64,000 bases of DNA from Anisakis pegreffii (Eukaryota; Nematoda; Chromadorea; Rhabditida; Anisakidae), in the NCBI GenBank assembly GCA_035041965.1, contig JAPYMA010000052.1, positions 62,001 to 126,000 on the forward strand. The letters are read 5' to 3'. The position numbers were made by a program, and so were the translations under genes. The first letter of the stretch is position 1. Each line of letters begins with the position of its first letter. Shown piece after piece: positions 24,402 to 36,400 of this stretch. The notes beneath the pieces were generated by a model. That model had not been told where the DNA came from and did no database searches. It worked only from the letters and a program-made list of their open reading frames with translations.

Positions 24402-27400
24402 ATGAAACAATTGCTACAGCATCTTTGTAAACCTCTAAATGCTTCTTCGAGATTTTACCAGTGCAAGCGATTCCTGCCCGGAACATCACCTACCACTTCA
24501 TCGATTCAATTCAAGCATAATATGGCAGTAATGGGTATTGAAACAAGGTATACTATTCAAATCTGAATTCATTAAACATTTCAAAGTCTTCGAATTTCAC
24601 TTTCCTTGTTCAAAATGATGCGCTGATTTGTGGCTAATTCAGTTGGAAACCGCAGTTCTCGTCCAAATTCAAGAGGATGCGACTTGTAGCAGATTTCATA
24701 GAAACGTTTGACCCTGAAGATGCGATTGATTCTGATTTCAATATGCGGAAACCATAAGGATTTAGTGGAAGTTTTGAAAATAGATTAGTACTAGAAAGGT
24801 GAACAAATGATTCAGAATGTTAATAAAGTGATCGTCGATCAGTTGTGACGATACGGCGGTCTGTGTGCTGACCAGTCGCCGAAAAGTGCTCAGTTCGAGA
24901 CGATATGCGAATCGAGAAGTTCAGAATCGCCTTGGAGGAATATGCCCGAGTCTTGTGGCCCAACAGGTTCAATCCACTGTTTACTGTACTTCATTTAATG
25001 TTGATCATTCATTCCTTATTGAACAAGCTCCTCATGAATCTAAATGTTGGTGATTCCGTGCCTAGTCAGCAAAAATTCATCTCATCTCGATCATAATCTT
25101 TTTCCACGATGACAACTATAGTCTTCATACTACTGTTTCCATTACAAATTGATCAAAATCACATCCTAAGCTAATGCAACGAATGTTCACACAGTTTTTG
25201 GAATTTGAAATTGCAGAATCGACATAACTTCGACTTTTTTTAGCATCGAAATCTTATCAGCCGTTTCGTCGATGAATGTTTGGAAGAAAGTGGAATGCGT
25301 CTGGCAGATCTGGATGGAATAGCCGTAAGTACGAGGCCTGGGCTTGTGATTGCCCTGCGAGTTGGAATCGCTAAAGCACTTTCGTTGGCTAGGTTCGCCG
25401 TTTGAATGACACATTTTTCAGCGATTTACCCAAGGTATTGATACAATAGACCAAATACGAGAATTTCACAGTATTCTATGCAGAATACATATAACATACC
25501 TAGCAGATATAATGTTTGGGATTTTTTCATGACTTATCACCGGTATTTGCTGAGACTGAAACTTTGAAGTGGTGAAATTCTGCAGTTTTATATCAGCATC
25601 GATTACTGGTGTTTGATAAAAATGATAATTTGTGATATTTCAGGCAGGCTCGAACTCGTTTCGTCAGCGTTCATCATATGCAAGCACATGCCACCATCGC
25701 ATCGCTGCTACATCCTGAACTGCGCTTTCCTTATGTATGTGTCCTTATTTCGGGTGGTCATGCTCTGATCACGATCGCATACGGACCCGAAAACTTCGAG
25801 CTGTTAGCGTCGAGCGTCTCAGGAAGCCCTGGCGAGTGTCTAGACAAAATAGCCAGATCGTTGCCATCTGAAGCGTTTACTGAATTCATTGGTCTGCATC
25901 CGGGCGCGGCACTTGAGCAACTGGCCAAAAAGTCCGATTTTTGCCTTCTATGTTTCAGTTCTTTTCGAGTATCACACATATCGGTAGAAAATGTTGACGT
26001 TGAGATCACTTTCATTGTGTTAATCATTTGTAGTGATCATATTTCGTCCACAGAACAGTGCAAAATTCGTCAAGAGGGTAGGTATAATTTCAGCTGTTCA
26101 CTGGATGGACATTTACATTATCGAGTCAATATGCCAGGCACAAATGGTCCCAATATGGACTTCAACTCTGTCAAAAATTCATATCTGACATTATTAAGAA
26201 AACTGAAGTCTGCATCGTTGAATGTGGAAAATTTTTGTGCAAGTGTCCAGGTGAAACCTACATTATCATTTGGTATTTTATCGTTGCAATACGATGGTGA
26301 TTCAGAATGTTGACATCTTTATATTATAGTGGTATAGCGATTATCATGATTTAGAAAACTATAGCTACTTTGAAACAAGTCGGGAGAAAATAAGAGTCTT
26401 TTGATACCAGGAAAATTAAAAAACTGAAATTCAGAATTCAAAACGAACTGAAATAGAAGAATGTCGTCGAATTCATATAGCTCATTTAATACTTCATTTA
26501 AATCGTTTCCCAAATTTCGCTTCTCCTACATCCAAATTGGTCAGTCCGACAGTGCCATATGATAAAAATCCCCGCTTTCAGCTGTTACAGTCATTCTGCT
26601 TAACTGAATTCATTTGATATTTCAGCATTCAGTCGCGGCTCATTTAGCGAACAAACTACATCATTGTCTTGAGTATATCAACAATTCGAAGAAGGTTTCT
26701 TCTTATTCTGAATCTTACATGATCGTTACACATGATCGTTTCTAAAGTCTTGAATTTGGTCTCAGATCGAAAGGCCAATGAAAGCGCATGATCCATCATA
26801 TAACTTTCATTGTCAGTACAGATTCGGAATCAGTTATTGAGAAGATGTACAGATATCTTGTATAATGCAGATCCCAACGCAGAATCGTCGTATTGTCGTA
26901 TCCGGAGGTGTTGCCTCGAATGCGTATATTCTCAGTGCCCTCGAAAAAATTGCACATACATATGGCTATTCGCTGTTAACAATTCCACCTCGATTGTGCT
27001 GTGACAACGCAGAAATGGTCGCCTGGAATGGAATACTATTGATCAATTCGGAGTGAGTTCTTGCACGGGTTTCTGCCAGAACTCACTGCTTGGAAGCGAG
27101 CATCTAGTTTCATTTTACGGTTCCTGCAGCCAAACCAGAAGATATAACCGATGTCGATAGAGCCCAAAGTTTAGACGAAGAATCATATTGCATACTTAAG
27201 GATGTTGAGTATTTATTATCACAGAATGTTGATTATTGCAAAGAGGTACATCAAAGCTCCTAGATTGAGATTGTTTTTCATCACCATATAATAGCCGAGC
27301 AGAAGGTTAATTACGGCTCTGAGTAAGTCTATTTGAGCTGTTTTATTTCAGTAGTGATTCGGTGATGGAAGCAGACAATATCCCATGGTTGATACCGGCT

Positions 27401-27538
27401 CAGCGATGTTCACCGATCGGTAAAGATATCAGCAAGGAATTACCTATTAAACCCAGTGTACGCTTATCAATGAAATCGATTGCAACACCAAAAATTGTTT
27501 TCTACCATAAACCAAAAGATCACTCGATTACCGTTTAA
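24402..27538 (+). CDS. OSGEPL1: Mitochondrial tRNA N6-threonylcarbamoyladenosine synthase, Qri7/OSGEPL1 (Kae1/TsaD family)
   Basis: Transfers the threonylcarbamoyl group to A37 of ANN-decoding mitochondrial tRNAs. Eight exons: 24402-24547, 24843-24966, 25244-25392, 25644-25931, 26094-26250, 26626-26694, about 26853-27052 and 27352-27538, giving about 439 residues (human protein about 414). The N-terminus is Arg-rich and poor in acidic residues, as in a mitochondrial presequence. The Kae1/TsaD core follows: GIETSCDDTAV across the first splice, HMQAH as metal ligands (about residues 151-155), the ISGGHA nucleotide loop, VVSGGVASN, and CCDNAEMVAWNG with the third metal-binding Asp. The C-terminal IGKDISKEL matches the mitochondrial branch. 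Two borders are uncertain: exon 4 ends at a weak GTCCGA donor and the following 162-base intron is itself open in frame, and exon 7 may instead start at 26871. The start ATG is the first in frame. Confidence 0.93.
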
Positions 27539-27919
27539 AGCATTGTTGTGTTGTTGTTTTTAGTTTGATAAATTTGCTCAAGTGTCTTGTTTGTATTACA
27601 TGCCATTGTGTAAATTAGTATTTACGACAAGATATGTGACTTCACAAGTTCTTAAGCAGATCCAATGTAATTGAACAGTTCAGTTTTAGACTGATTGTAA
27701 GCAAAATGAAAAATGTTCTTTCTCATGCAAAAATTGATATTTTTGCGGTTATACTTTGCAAAAGTAATCTTGAGATTGCTTAATACGTGTATGTCATTTA
27801 CATACAATACAGAGTTTTGAAATCTGATCACTAGATCGAACAAGCCGAATCAACTGTTCTCATATGTTGACAGCAGTTGACAGCAATTATTTATTTGGCA
27901 GAGTGCAATAGTGATTGTG

Positions 27920-27925
27920 AATAAA
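27920..27925 (+). promoter_or_regulatory. Candidate poly(A) signal of OSGEPL1
   Basis: AATAAA about 380 bases after the TAA at 27536-27538, followed by an AT-rich stretch. Confidence 0.4.
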
Positions 27926-28399
27926 AATAATCAGTACGAGCTAATCGCACATGCTTTCGTTACTTCTAAATTTATTGACGATTGAAGTGAAGAAATTTTC
28001 AGCAATCCGTATAAATCCAAGCAATCAGTGTGTTCCGCGCATTATGACAGTTCTTTGTTTTTAAAAACTTTGCGACTTACATGTTCAATCCATAAAACCA
28101 AACGAATTTCTATGACCGCACCTATCTACCAGGTCGATAGTAATTCCATATGCAACAAATGCATTGTAGCACCAGCCGTTGGATTTTTTAGATGCACCAA
28201 GCGATGGATATTAGTTCTGAATGTGGAGCAGATGGCTTGTGACCAGTGGTTTTAATCGAATCGAATCGAATAAATGCATAATGAAATCTCGTTTGAATAA
28301 GCATTGATATTATCATGTTTTGTCCCTATGAGCATACTCACATTCACTCTTATTATTACTATTGCTGATACTTCCAGTTATCAATGTTATTATCTGGTG

Positions 28400-28437
<38 letters not shown>

Positions 28438-29687
28438 GTGTTGTAAAATATGTTTGTGCAGTTTTTGCAGGATCTTTTGTTTTGATATTATCTGGTGCTA
28501 TTATTCATAATGACCACTATTACACTATTATTATTGCTAGTATTATTTTGATATAGTTATTGCTAACGATGTTATTACAAACATCATCATTATATGTTGT
28601 TGATACTGCCACTATTAAGTTTTCATTACTACGTTATTCTTTCGCCATGCATTTGCTCATTTCAGTTGCTCATTGTCAGATCATAAACACTTTTCTTGAG
28701 TTCTTGAGAAGCTTTCAAGCGAATCGAATGCAACACTGTTGATTTTATGCGACGAGATCGGCATTTATACAGTAATGATTATGGAATAAAATTTGAAACG
28801 AACAAGGAAAATCATTTCAATGAGAGAAGTTTAAAAGAGGAATTATTTCTCTGCAGCAGTCGAAAAATCGTAAACACGATAAAATAATTATCAACAAAAA
28901 AACACAAACCAAAACACATTGAATATGCGAAATAACAAACCCCAAAAAACAGACAAATCAAAGACGAGAGAACAACTTGAAAAATGCATTGAAATTGTGA
29001 GGAGGAGCATGATTTTGAGAATGCTTTCGATAATAAGTTCAAACAACAGTTGAGACGGTTGAACAACGGTAAAATACTGAAAGATTAAGCGGAGATTTCA
29101 AATGACTGAAAAGGAAGGAGATTTCTCTTGTGTTGAATTTCCTTTACTTAGAAATTTTTTGGAAAATGAAGAAAATTTTCAGTTGATAACACCGAAGGAC
29201 AATCTGACTTTCAGATTTCTTTAGTAATAATTCAATCCTCAAATTCTTGAGTCCCAATTAATCCATGAATTTAGAATAAACAAATCTTCAAGTATTGATG
29301 AACAATGCTCAGTAGCAGTATGCGACAAATAAGTTCAAAACCTAAAACTGACACAGTTTCGACATCCACAAAAGTCAAACTGCTTCAACAAAACAACGAA
29401 ACGAGAGGCGCTAAAGCATCGAATGATAGAACGAAGAATTTGATTTTAAGGAACATTACAGTAAGCGAGCAATAAAGCTTGCATTATACAAGATATATTA
29501 ATTGAATGAATCCGGTTGGCTCACAATTCGAATTGAGCTCCTCCAAATAAGCAAAATAAAGAAACGTCGTCAATCAGTTAGAGCAACACACCGTAAAGAC
29601 GGTTACCTGACCGCCAAAGTAATGATGATATCATGAAGAGAAGATAGTCGAAAAATTGGCTACGATATAAAATGAGAGTAAAAATCA
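27926..29687. other. Intergenic region between OSGEPL1 and the unc-76 3' side
   Basis: AT-rich, with a trinucleotide microsatellite at 28402-28437. No domain-bearing frame or RNA gene was recognised. Confidence 0.5.
28402..28437. repeat. (TTA)12 microsatellite
   Basis: Twelve perfect tandem TTA units, with further scattered ATT/TTA units for about 250 bp around it. Confidence 0.9.
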
Positions 29688-29912
29688 TAGCATCGATCTA
29701 TACTCTATTTTTAAGCAATACCCATCAGAATTCTTTGCAAATCACCTTATTGAATACACCAAATCCTCATGAATAGATCGATGGCAATATTTCGTTTAAC
29801 CAAAAGCTGGGTTAGGAATTCAAAATAATAAATTTCTGATAAGGGAGAAAGTTTTGGGAAACATGAGAGATGGATGATCTTCACTTTAGAGGATGTGTCT
29901 GAATTTAGACTC
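29688..29912 (+). repeat. Inverted repeat, copy 1 (3' flank of unc-76)
   Basis: About 225 bp here is closely similar to the reverse complement of 33118-33343. Shared blocks include AGAATTCTTTGCAAATC, GCAATATTTCGTTTAA, GGGTTAGGAATTCAAAATAA and CTGAATTTAGAC at matching positions, with only scattered substitutions and small indels. It lies about 500 bp beyond the unc-76 stop codon. No coding frame or target-site duplication was seen, so its nature (non-autonomous element or other dispersed repeat) is unknown. Confidence 0.85.
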
Positions 29913-30406
29913 TCAATTTCTACAAAATCCTCGAAGACAACAGTGAATGTTGAGGCATTCGACTCAGTCTTACCTTATATCCTCACTTCCCTTCAATTTC
30001 GCATACTCATGAGAGAATCTTCAATATAACTCTTCATTCAATATCACCATCACCTCAAAAATATGCTCTACTGATCACAACGAATGAATCGAATAAATAC
30101 CAAATGAATATGAACAAAACTGTTAAAATCAGCAGTATATTTGAAAATATGGCAAAACGCACGCAATCTAACAACAACACATTACGGTTGATAATAATAC
30201 CAAATACAATAATAATATTTAATATAAATATTAACGAATAACACTCATAATTATGGTAATGAAGAAAGCGACTAGTATGTCCTTATGAACGCCAAAAAAT
30301 GCGGTATGATATACTTCTCTTCCATAGATTCATTTCATCAGGATTCTTCTTCTATAATACATCAAATTCGTGAAACGCGAAAAAAAATCTGTACTGTAAT
30401 TTTCCA

Positions 30407-33400
30407 TTAATTCACAATATTCGCTATCATAGACGATGTAGTCGACGGGCAAAGCACTGAAAATATTTGATTAATTCTTCATGAGCACCAATAAATAAAC
30501 AGCAAATACGTGGCATATTTAAAATTCGATGAATTCACGGCTTTATTGTGAATAAATGAGATGAAAATTGTTTTTGTAAAAAAGAACAAACAACAACCCA
30601 ACACTATGGTACTCACCAGTTAGGATATAATCGGTGAGCATGCTCGGAACTGCTGGATTGTCATCGTCAATCGCTCGTAATACTGAAATAACAAAATCAC
30701 CATTGAAATGTTCACTTTGCCATTAGTCAATTTACCATATTTGTATTCACAATTTCAAATTTTCGTGAATAGCTATATGTCCTCGAGAAAGCGAAATCGC
30801 TCGGCAAAATATATGTTTTCCTGATTGCAGAGATTCTGCCAGATCGAATAGTGTACAGATATTCATATGTTATCGCTAATTGAGAAATCAGATCACTTCA
30901 TATGAAAAGTTTTTCACAAACGGAGTAAATGAAAATCATTTCAATAAAATGTTACATTTGATGAGTGCTTGCAAGGTGTTGTTGTCCATATTTTGATGTG
31001 TTTCATCGTAGGGTATCGATGCAGTCATATACTGAAATACAAAGCAGAAAATTTATAATCCGCATCAATTCAGTTTCCCTGGGCAGTTCAAACTTGAAAA
31101 CCATCATAAATATTTATTGAAATGGATATAACATGATGAGATGAGATGAGATATCAAAGTGAATACCTGCGGCAATTGAGATGAATCGATTTTGAGCGCT
31201 TTTCGTTTTCGTTCATTTGCGAATTGTCGTCGTCGATTCTGGATGGATAGAAGTAACGAGATGAAAGTATTCTTCATTTCTTTCTCATATTCCAATTCAT
31301 CCCTATGCGCCAATTGCTCCACTAAACTGTCGTTATAAACCTGAATTCAATATTTTTCAAACAATCAAAACCAAATCACATCCGATCATCAATCATGATA
31401 TGTGGCTGGTTTACCAAAATCTAGTTATTTTTGATCCTCACTACTATCAATGCTCTATTCAGGTTTAGTCCGTTCACGAGTTGATAAGCTTTTGAGGATT
31501 TTGTACCCAAACACCACATCTTTACCAACTGTATTGTGTAAAATAGGAAACAATTTTGTCCTTATAAGTATCAATAATCAAAAAACGTCAATGGAAATAC
31601 GCAAACTTCACCCAACCTGTATGAGTTGCTCCATTTCAGCATTTAAAGTAACCAATTTACTGTACGATAGTGACTGAAGATCTGAAATGATCGTTCAAAT
31701 CGCATCATTAACTTACACAAATGTTCAATGAACCAAAGGAATATTCAAAAAGAATTACTTAAAAACATAGAGAAATCAAACAAAATGCTACTAATCAATC
31801 ACCGATGAGGATCTAAACTAAACAGTGAAATGAACTCAAAAAAAAAACCATTTCAAAATTCAAGCAAAGGACGAAGCAGAAGCTGGAAGTTTCTAAAACA
31901 ATGAAGAGAAAGACAGTATGTTCGACTGAACGTATTCGAACGATGATAATCGGACGTGAAAACAATCTATATCACAGCCTAATTGAATAGTTTTCATCCG
32001 TTGAATTAATCAACACTTAATTTGCTTTAATAATACTACATGAGCAGTTTTAGCATGCCAAATATTCCTTGAAATTGTTAAGGTCATATAAATTTTGCTA
32101 TAATACGTAAAGAATCGACGGATCATGCAGTTGGATCATATCAAACGGCAGTAGATCAAAATGCTAGGTCATGAAATGCTTTATTAGCAACTAAACCGCT
32201 TGAACATGTCCCTATTGGTCGTTGGCTTAACAATTGAGTAACATAAAATTACAAATTTCCTATTAAACTTACAAAAGAAATTTGGAGAACGCTCACAATC
32301 AGACCCCTTCAAAATCATTGATTAGTAATAGGAAAATAAATGTGCAAAGGATAATCGAATGACAAAAAACCTCTTGCGACATGAGAAACGCAACGAAAGC
32401 CAAAAATATCCTTTTGAAAAAAATTCGAAAATATCTTATAGCTAGCAATAAGCGATACAAGATACAAGCATCTGCCAACGAAAAAACAGTTGAGGAGAAA
32501 AAGAATGACCACATGCATGTATTTCATTCAGCAAATTCACCATTGCTCTATCTAGACAGTTTCAATCAATCAAACAATACTCAGAAAATAAATCAGCAAC
32601 ACAATTGTGCAATCGCAATTCATTTACATATGGCATAATAGCAATAGCTTAATCCAGTTCCTCAACTTACCATCTAGGCCTGGATACACTTTAATATTCA
32701 ACACTTTAGATTATTCATGAACTAATTGCAGATCAACATTTCGAGCTGTTATTAAATCCTTTTCAAGGATACTGGATGAAACCGATTTTGTTTCCGATCG
32801 AACAGAACCAAAAAACCGATTCAACTGATAATTGGAAAGGTAATATTGGTTTAGGTCGCGATTGGACGCAGACACGGGTGGATAACAGAGGACAAACTCC
32901 TTCACAGACTCAAACGGTTCAGTTTAAAACAGCAAGAATGCTTACATTCAGGATTTGCAGTGATGGCAGTGGCCTGCCTGAACTTGGCGTCCAGCTCGGA
33001 CTGTGCGGATGGCAGCGGAGAGCGCATTGATGAATACATACTGTCGACGGATTCCATCGTACGATCGGTCATCATTGAACCAGTAAAATCGCATGACTGA
33101 AACAATAATTACTGTGCACAGTCTAAATTCAGCCACATCTCTTAAGGTGAAGATTATCCATCCTTCATTTTTCCCAAAATTTTTCTCCTTCTCGGAAATT
33201 TATTATTTTGAATTCCTAACCCAGCTCTTTGCTTAAACGAAATATTGCTGTGGATCTATTCGAAGATCTGTGGGCATTCAATAAGGCGATTTGCAAAGAA
33301 TTCTGACGGATATTGCTTCAAAGTAGAGTATTGTTCGATGCTAGTTGAAAATACAGAATACTTCATCACTGATTATGATAAGAGATGATCATCTGTGCAG

Positions 33401-36400
33401 GTATCAAATCACTTCAGGAAATAGCTACCATATGGATTTTACTCGATTACGACTCAATTACACTCATTTACTTGTTTCTAAACGCTTTCGGTTTAGTTTC
33501 AAAGTTTTCAGTTTGTAAATGGTCGCTTAATCGCTATGGCATTATGACTGATACTATTTGCAAATCAGATGATTGCTAAAAAATACGCTCACATTTACCT
33601 GTAGCATTTGATCTATTTCTTCGATAACTTGATCAGCAGTCTGCGGTGGTGAATCAGAGAGTGGTCCTTGTTGATAGATGAGTTGATGCATATCCAATGC
33701 ACCTCTTAATTCCTCATCCTCCGATACATCTACTCCTGGATCACTGCCCTCCTGAAACATTGTCTTTCATTACATGCTCTCTCTCTTCTTTTAAGATATT
33801 GTCTGTCATGTGCACAATTGTGGATAATGAACTTATTTTTTCGGCTGTATTCAGAGTCTCAACAATCATTCGAGTTGCAATTACCAGATGAATGAGCAAT
33901 CGCGATAGACATTTATGAAAAATGTCTTTCAGCTGCACACAACATCCATCTGGCCCGCAAACGCTCATTGAAAACAATCGGTCATAAGATGATTAATGAC
34001 ACCATTCTAAATGTTTCGTAACCCGGCTGTATTCGCCGTTTCTCCGTTAATTTGCCGTTCAACATGGTTTTTATTTTATTCCCTTGTAATATTCCCTTTG
34101 AAAATGACTTCTTCAGTTACTCAGTAAGATTTAAAGTTTTTGTAATATGCAAAATGTTTCTGTTTTATCGCTATTGAAAATGATGAATGTGCAAATGTCA
34201 GTTGTTCGTTCATAATGCTCAAAGTTCTCTCCCCTAACAGAATGATTGACTGCCGCTGATAGAAGTTTGTTTAATTTGGTTGTAATATTCTTTCACTGTA
34301 AAAGAAAACAGTCGATGAGCATTAGAATGGGGACACATTAGTCATATGGCTGTAATAATGCAACAACGTCTTTGTGCATTTTAAAGATTACAACAATATC
34401 CAAAAATAAATTCCAGATAATGATGACCGCAGTACGACTGAAATATATCTTTTGCTAATTCTCATCAAATCTTTCAATTTTGAGTTTTAATTTTATCACA
34501 GCATTTGCAAAAACTCTTCACTATCAGTCACTGACATAAGATATATTCGTTATTAAAGTACAGATTTCATCAAGTCATCTGAATTCTTTCCATTGTTCAA
34601 ATTTCCTCACTTTACAAAACATTTGACTCTGCTCGTTGCATTCACTCATTTGATTGTTGAGTGATATTGATATGAATGTCAAAGTCTCTCATCAGAATTT
34701 CGACCTTTACTCTTTAAATTTTGCATTTTTTCAGTTCACCCGCATAAAAACTTGTGAGATGAAGTGATGAATGTTATAGATACAAAATGATGACATGTTG
34801 CATTTATGAGAGAACATATTCGATTTCTCACGAAAACTTTTCACAAATGAAAGACGTAAAACAACCGTCCAACCATGCATATTTAGAACTGCGAAAATCT
34901 CAAGCTGCAAATCTGGATCTATGATCGATCTAATCAATTTTGATCGCAAGTTATGCAATGCGTTTTTGCTCACCTTGCGTGGCTGTAGATTCAGCGCTGG
35001 CAGTTGCATTTGTCGTGTTTGTGTCTTTGAGAAATCTAACGGTAACATATTACCGAAATTTCCCGTTAACGTCCACCAAATCCTGCAAATTCAATACAAA
35101 AAAAATCTATTGAATTCACATTGGCTTTGCAAAAGCGTTGCGCACCTTCGAACTCTTTGCATGATTCTTCCCATTGATAAACTTCCAGTGTGATGGATGG
35201 ATGGATGGATGGATGGAATTTTCAGAGAGAAATTTGGAAAAGGCCAACAACAAGTTGCTATGGAAAGAAAAAACCTCTTGCACAATCCTGGAATAAGTCT
35301 GAAGTAAGATGTTAGAAATTGATTAGGCTGGATTAAGCGTATAGTATGTGAACAGAATGAATAGTATGTGTGAAAATGTTTCGCGAATCAATGCGATGTG
35401 ACGCAGATGGAAAGTTTCACTTGGTCTTACGAATCAATTCGTTCTCGTCGTTTAAAATACTGCTGTCGCAGTAGTCATTAGTGGGCGTCAATTATAGAAG
35501 CCGATGCTTGGAAGTCCGCACTCGAACACACCAACATGTGCATAACAGTAGACATATGTATTCATGGAATAGCAAGAGTGCAATTTGTGGATTTTCACTA
35601 GGAGACTATGGTCAGTCACATTTTCCCGATGCACATTTATAAACACTGAGAACTGATAAACAAGCATTTACTGTGTGGCATAATTGAATTTCAAATCAAT
35701 TTCAAAAAGTTTCTCGAAACCAATCCGAAAGAAAACGAATTTTCAGCAGTGAGGATTAGCATGGACTTGAGGATGCTTGCTTGCTTAATTCAATGTTTCA
35801 TCAACTTTACAAGACAAGAAATTAGTGATCATGTATGGGTTCTATTCAGTGCATTCGAACAAGCTAATTGTCAAAATTTTCACCACGACCATTTCTGTTA
35901 TAGCAAACAGAACAGCTGCTTACTTTTTATTTTTGCTCATTCACATTCATTCGGATTGTTTTGGTCGATTGTGCACGAGAACAATTGGGTGATAAAGCCT
36001 AAAGCTTTGTGGCCAAAACCAAATCAGAGCTATTTCAGTCAACGGTAACATATCGATCGATCATTCTTCCACAAAGAATATTCCCTTCTGCATGCAATTT
36101 GCCAGTAATACACATGAAACTAACTTGCATACGTATGGTATATCCATGCATAATCTAATGCATGAATACATACATGTACTCCGAACGCCTTTACACTGCT
36201 CATATATTTCGTACTTCTTTCATGCACGTTATGTGTTTCTCATTGATCCTGCCTTCCACCTCGCAGCTAATTTTAAGACATCGTTAGTGTTTTTCTTTAA
36301 ATCATCTCTTTGTTTCACTCTCATCATTTTGTCTTCACATCACATCTCCAGAAGCACATTGATTCATCTCATCAAAACTTTTCACAAATCACGTTAACTG

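Noticed and set aside
24630..24755. Possible second exon of OSGEPL1 after a TTCAG at about 24640
   Set aside because: The frame ends in a stop and lacks the SCDDTAV motif; the exon at 24843-24966 supplies that motif in phase.
33741..33977. Upstream extension of unc-76 exon 4 as a separate 78-codon frame
   Set aside because: It lies in another frame in intron 3, and exons 3 and 4 already join cleanly in phase 0 without it.
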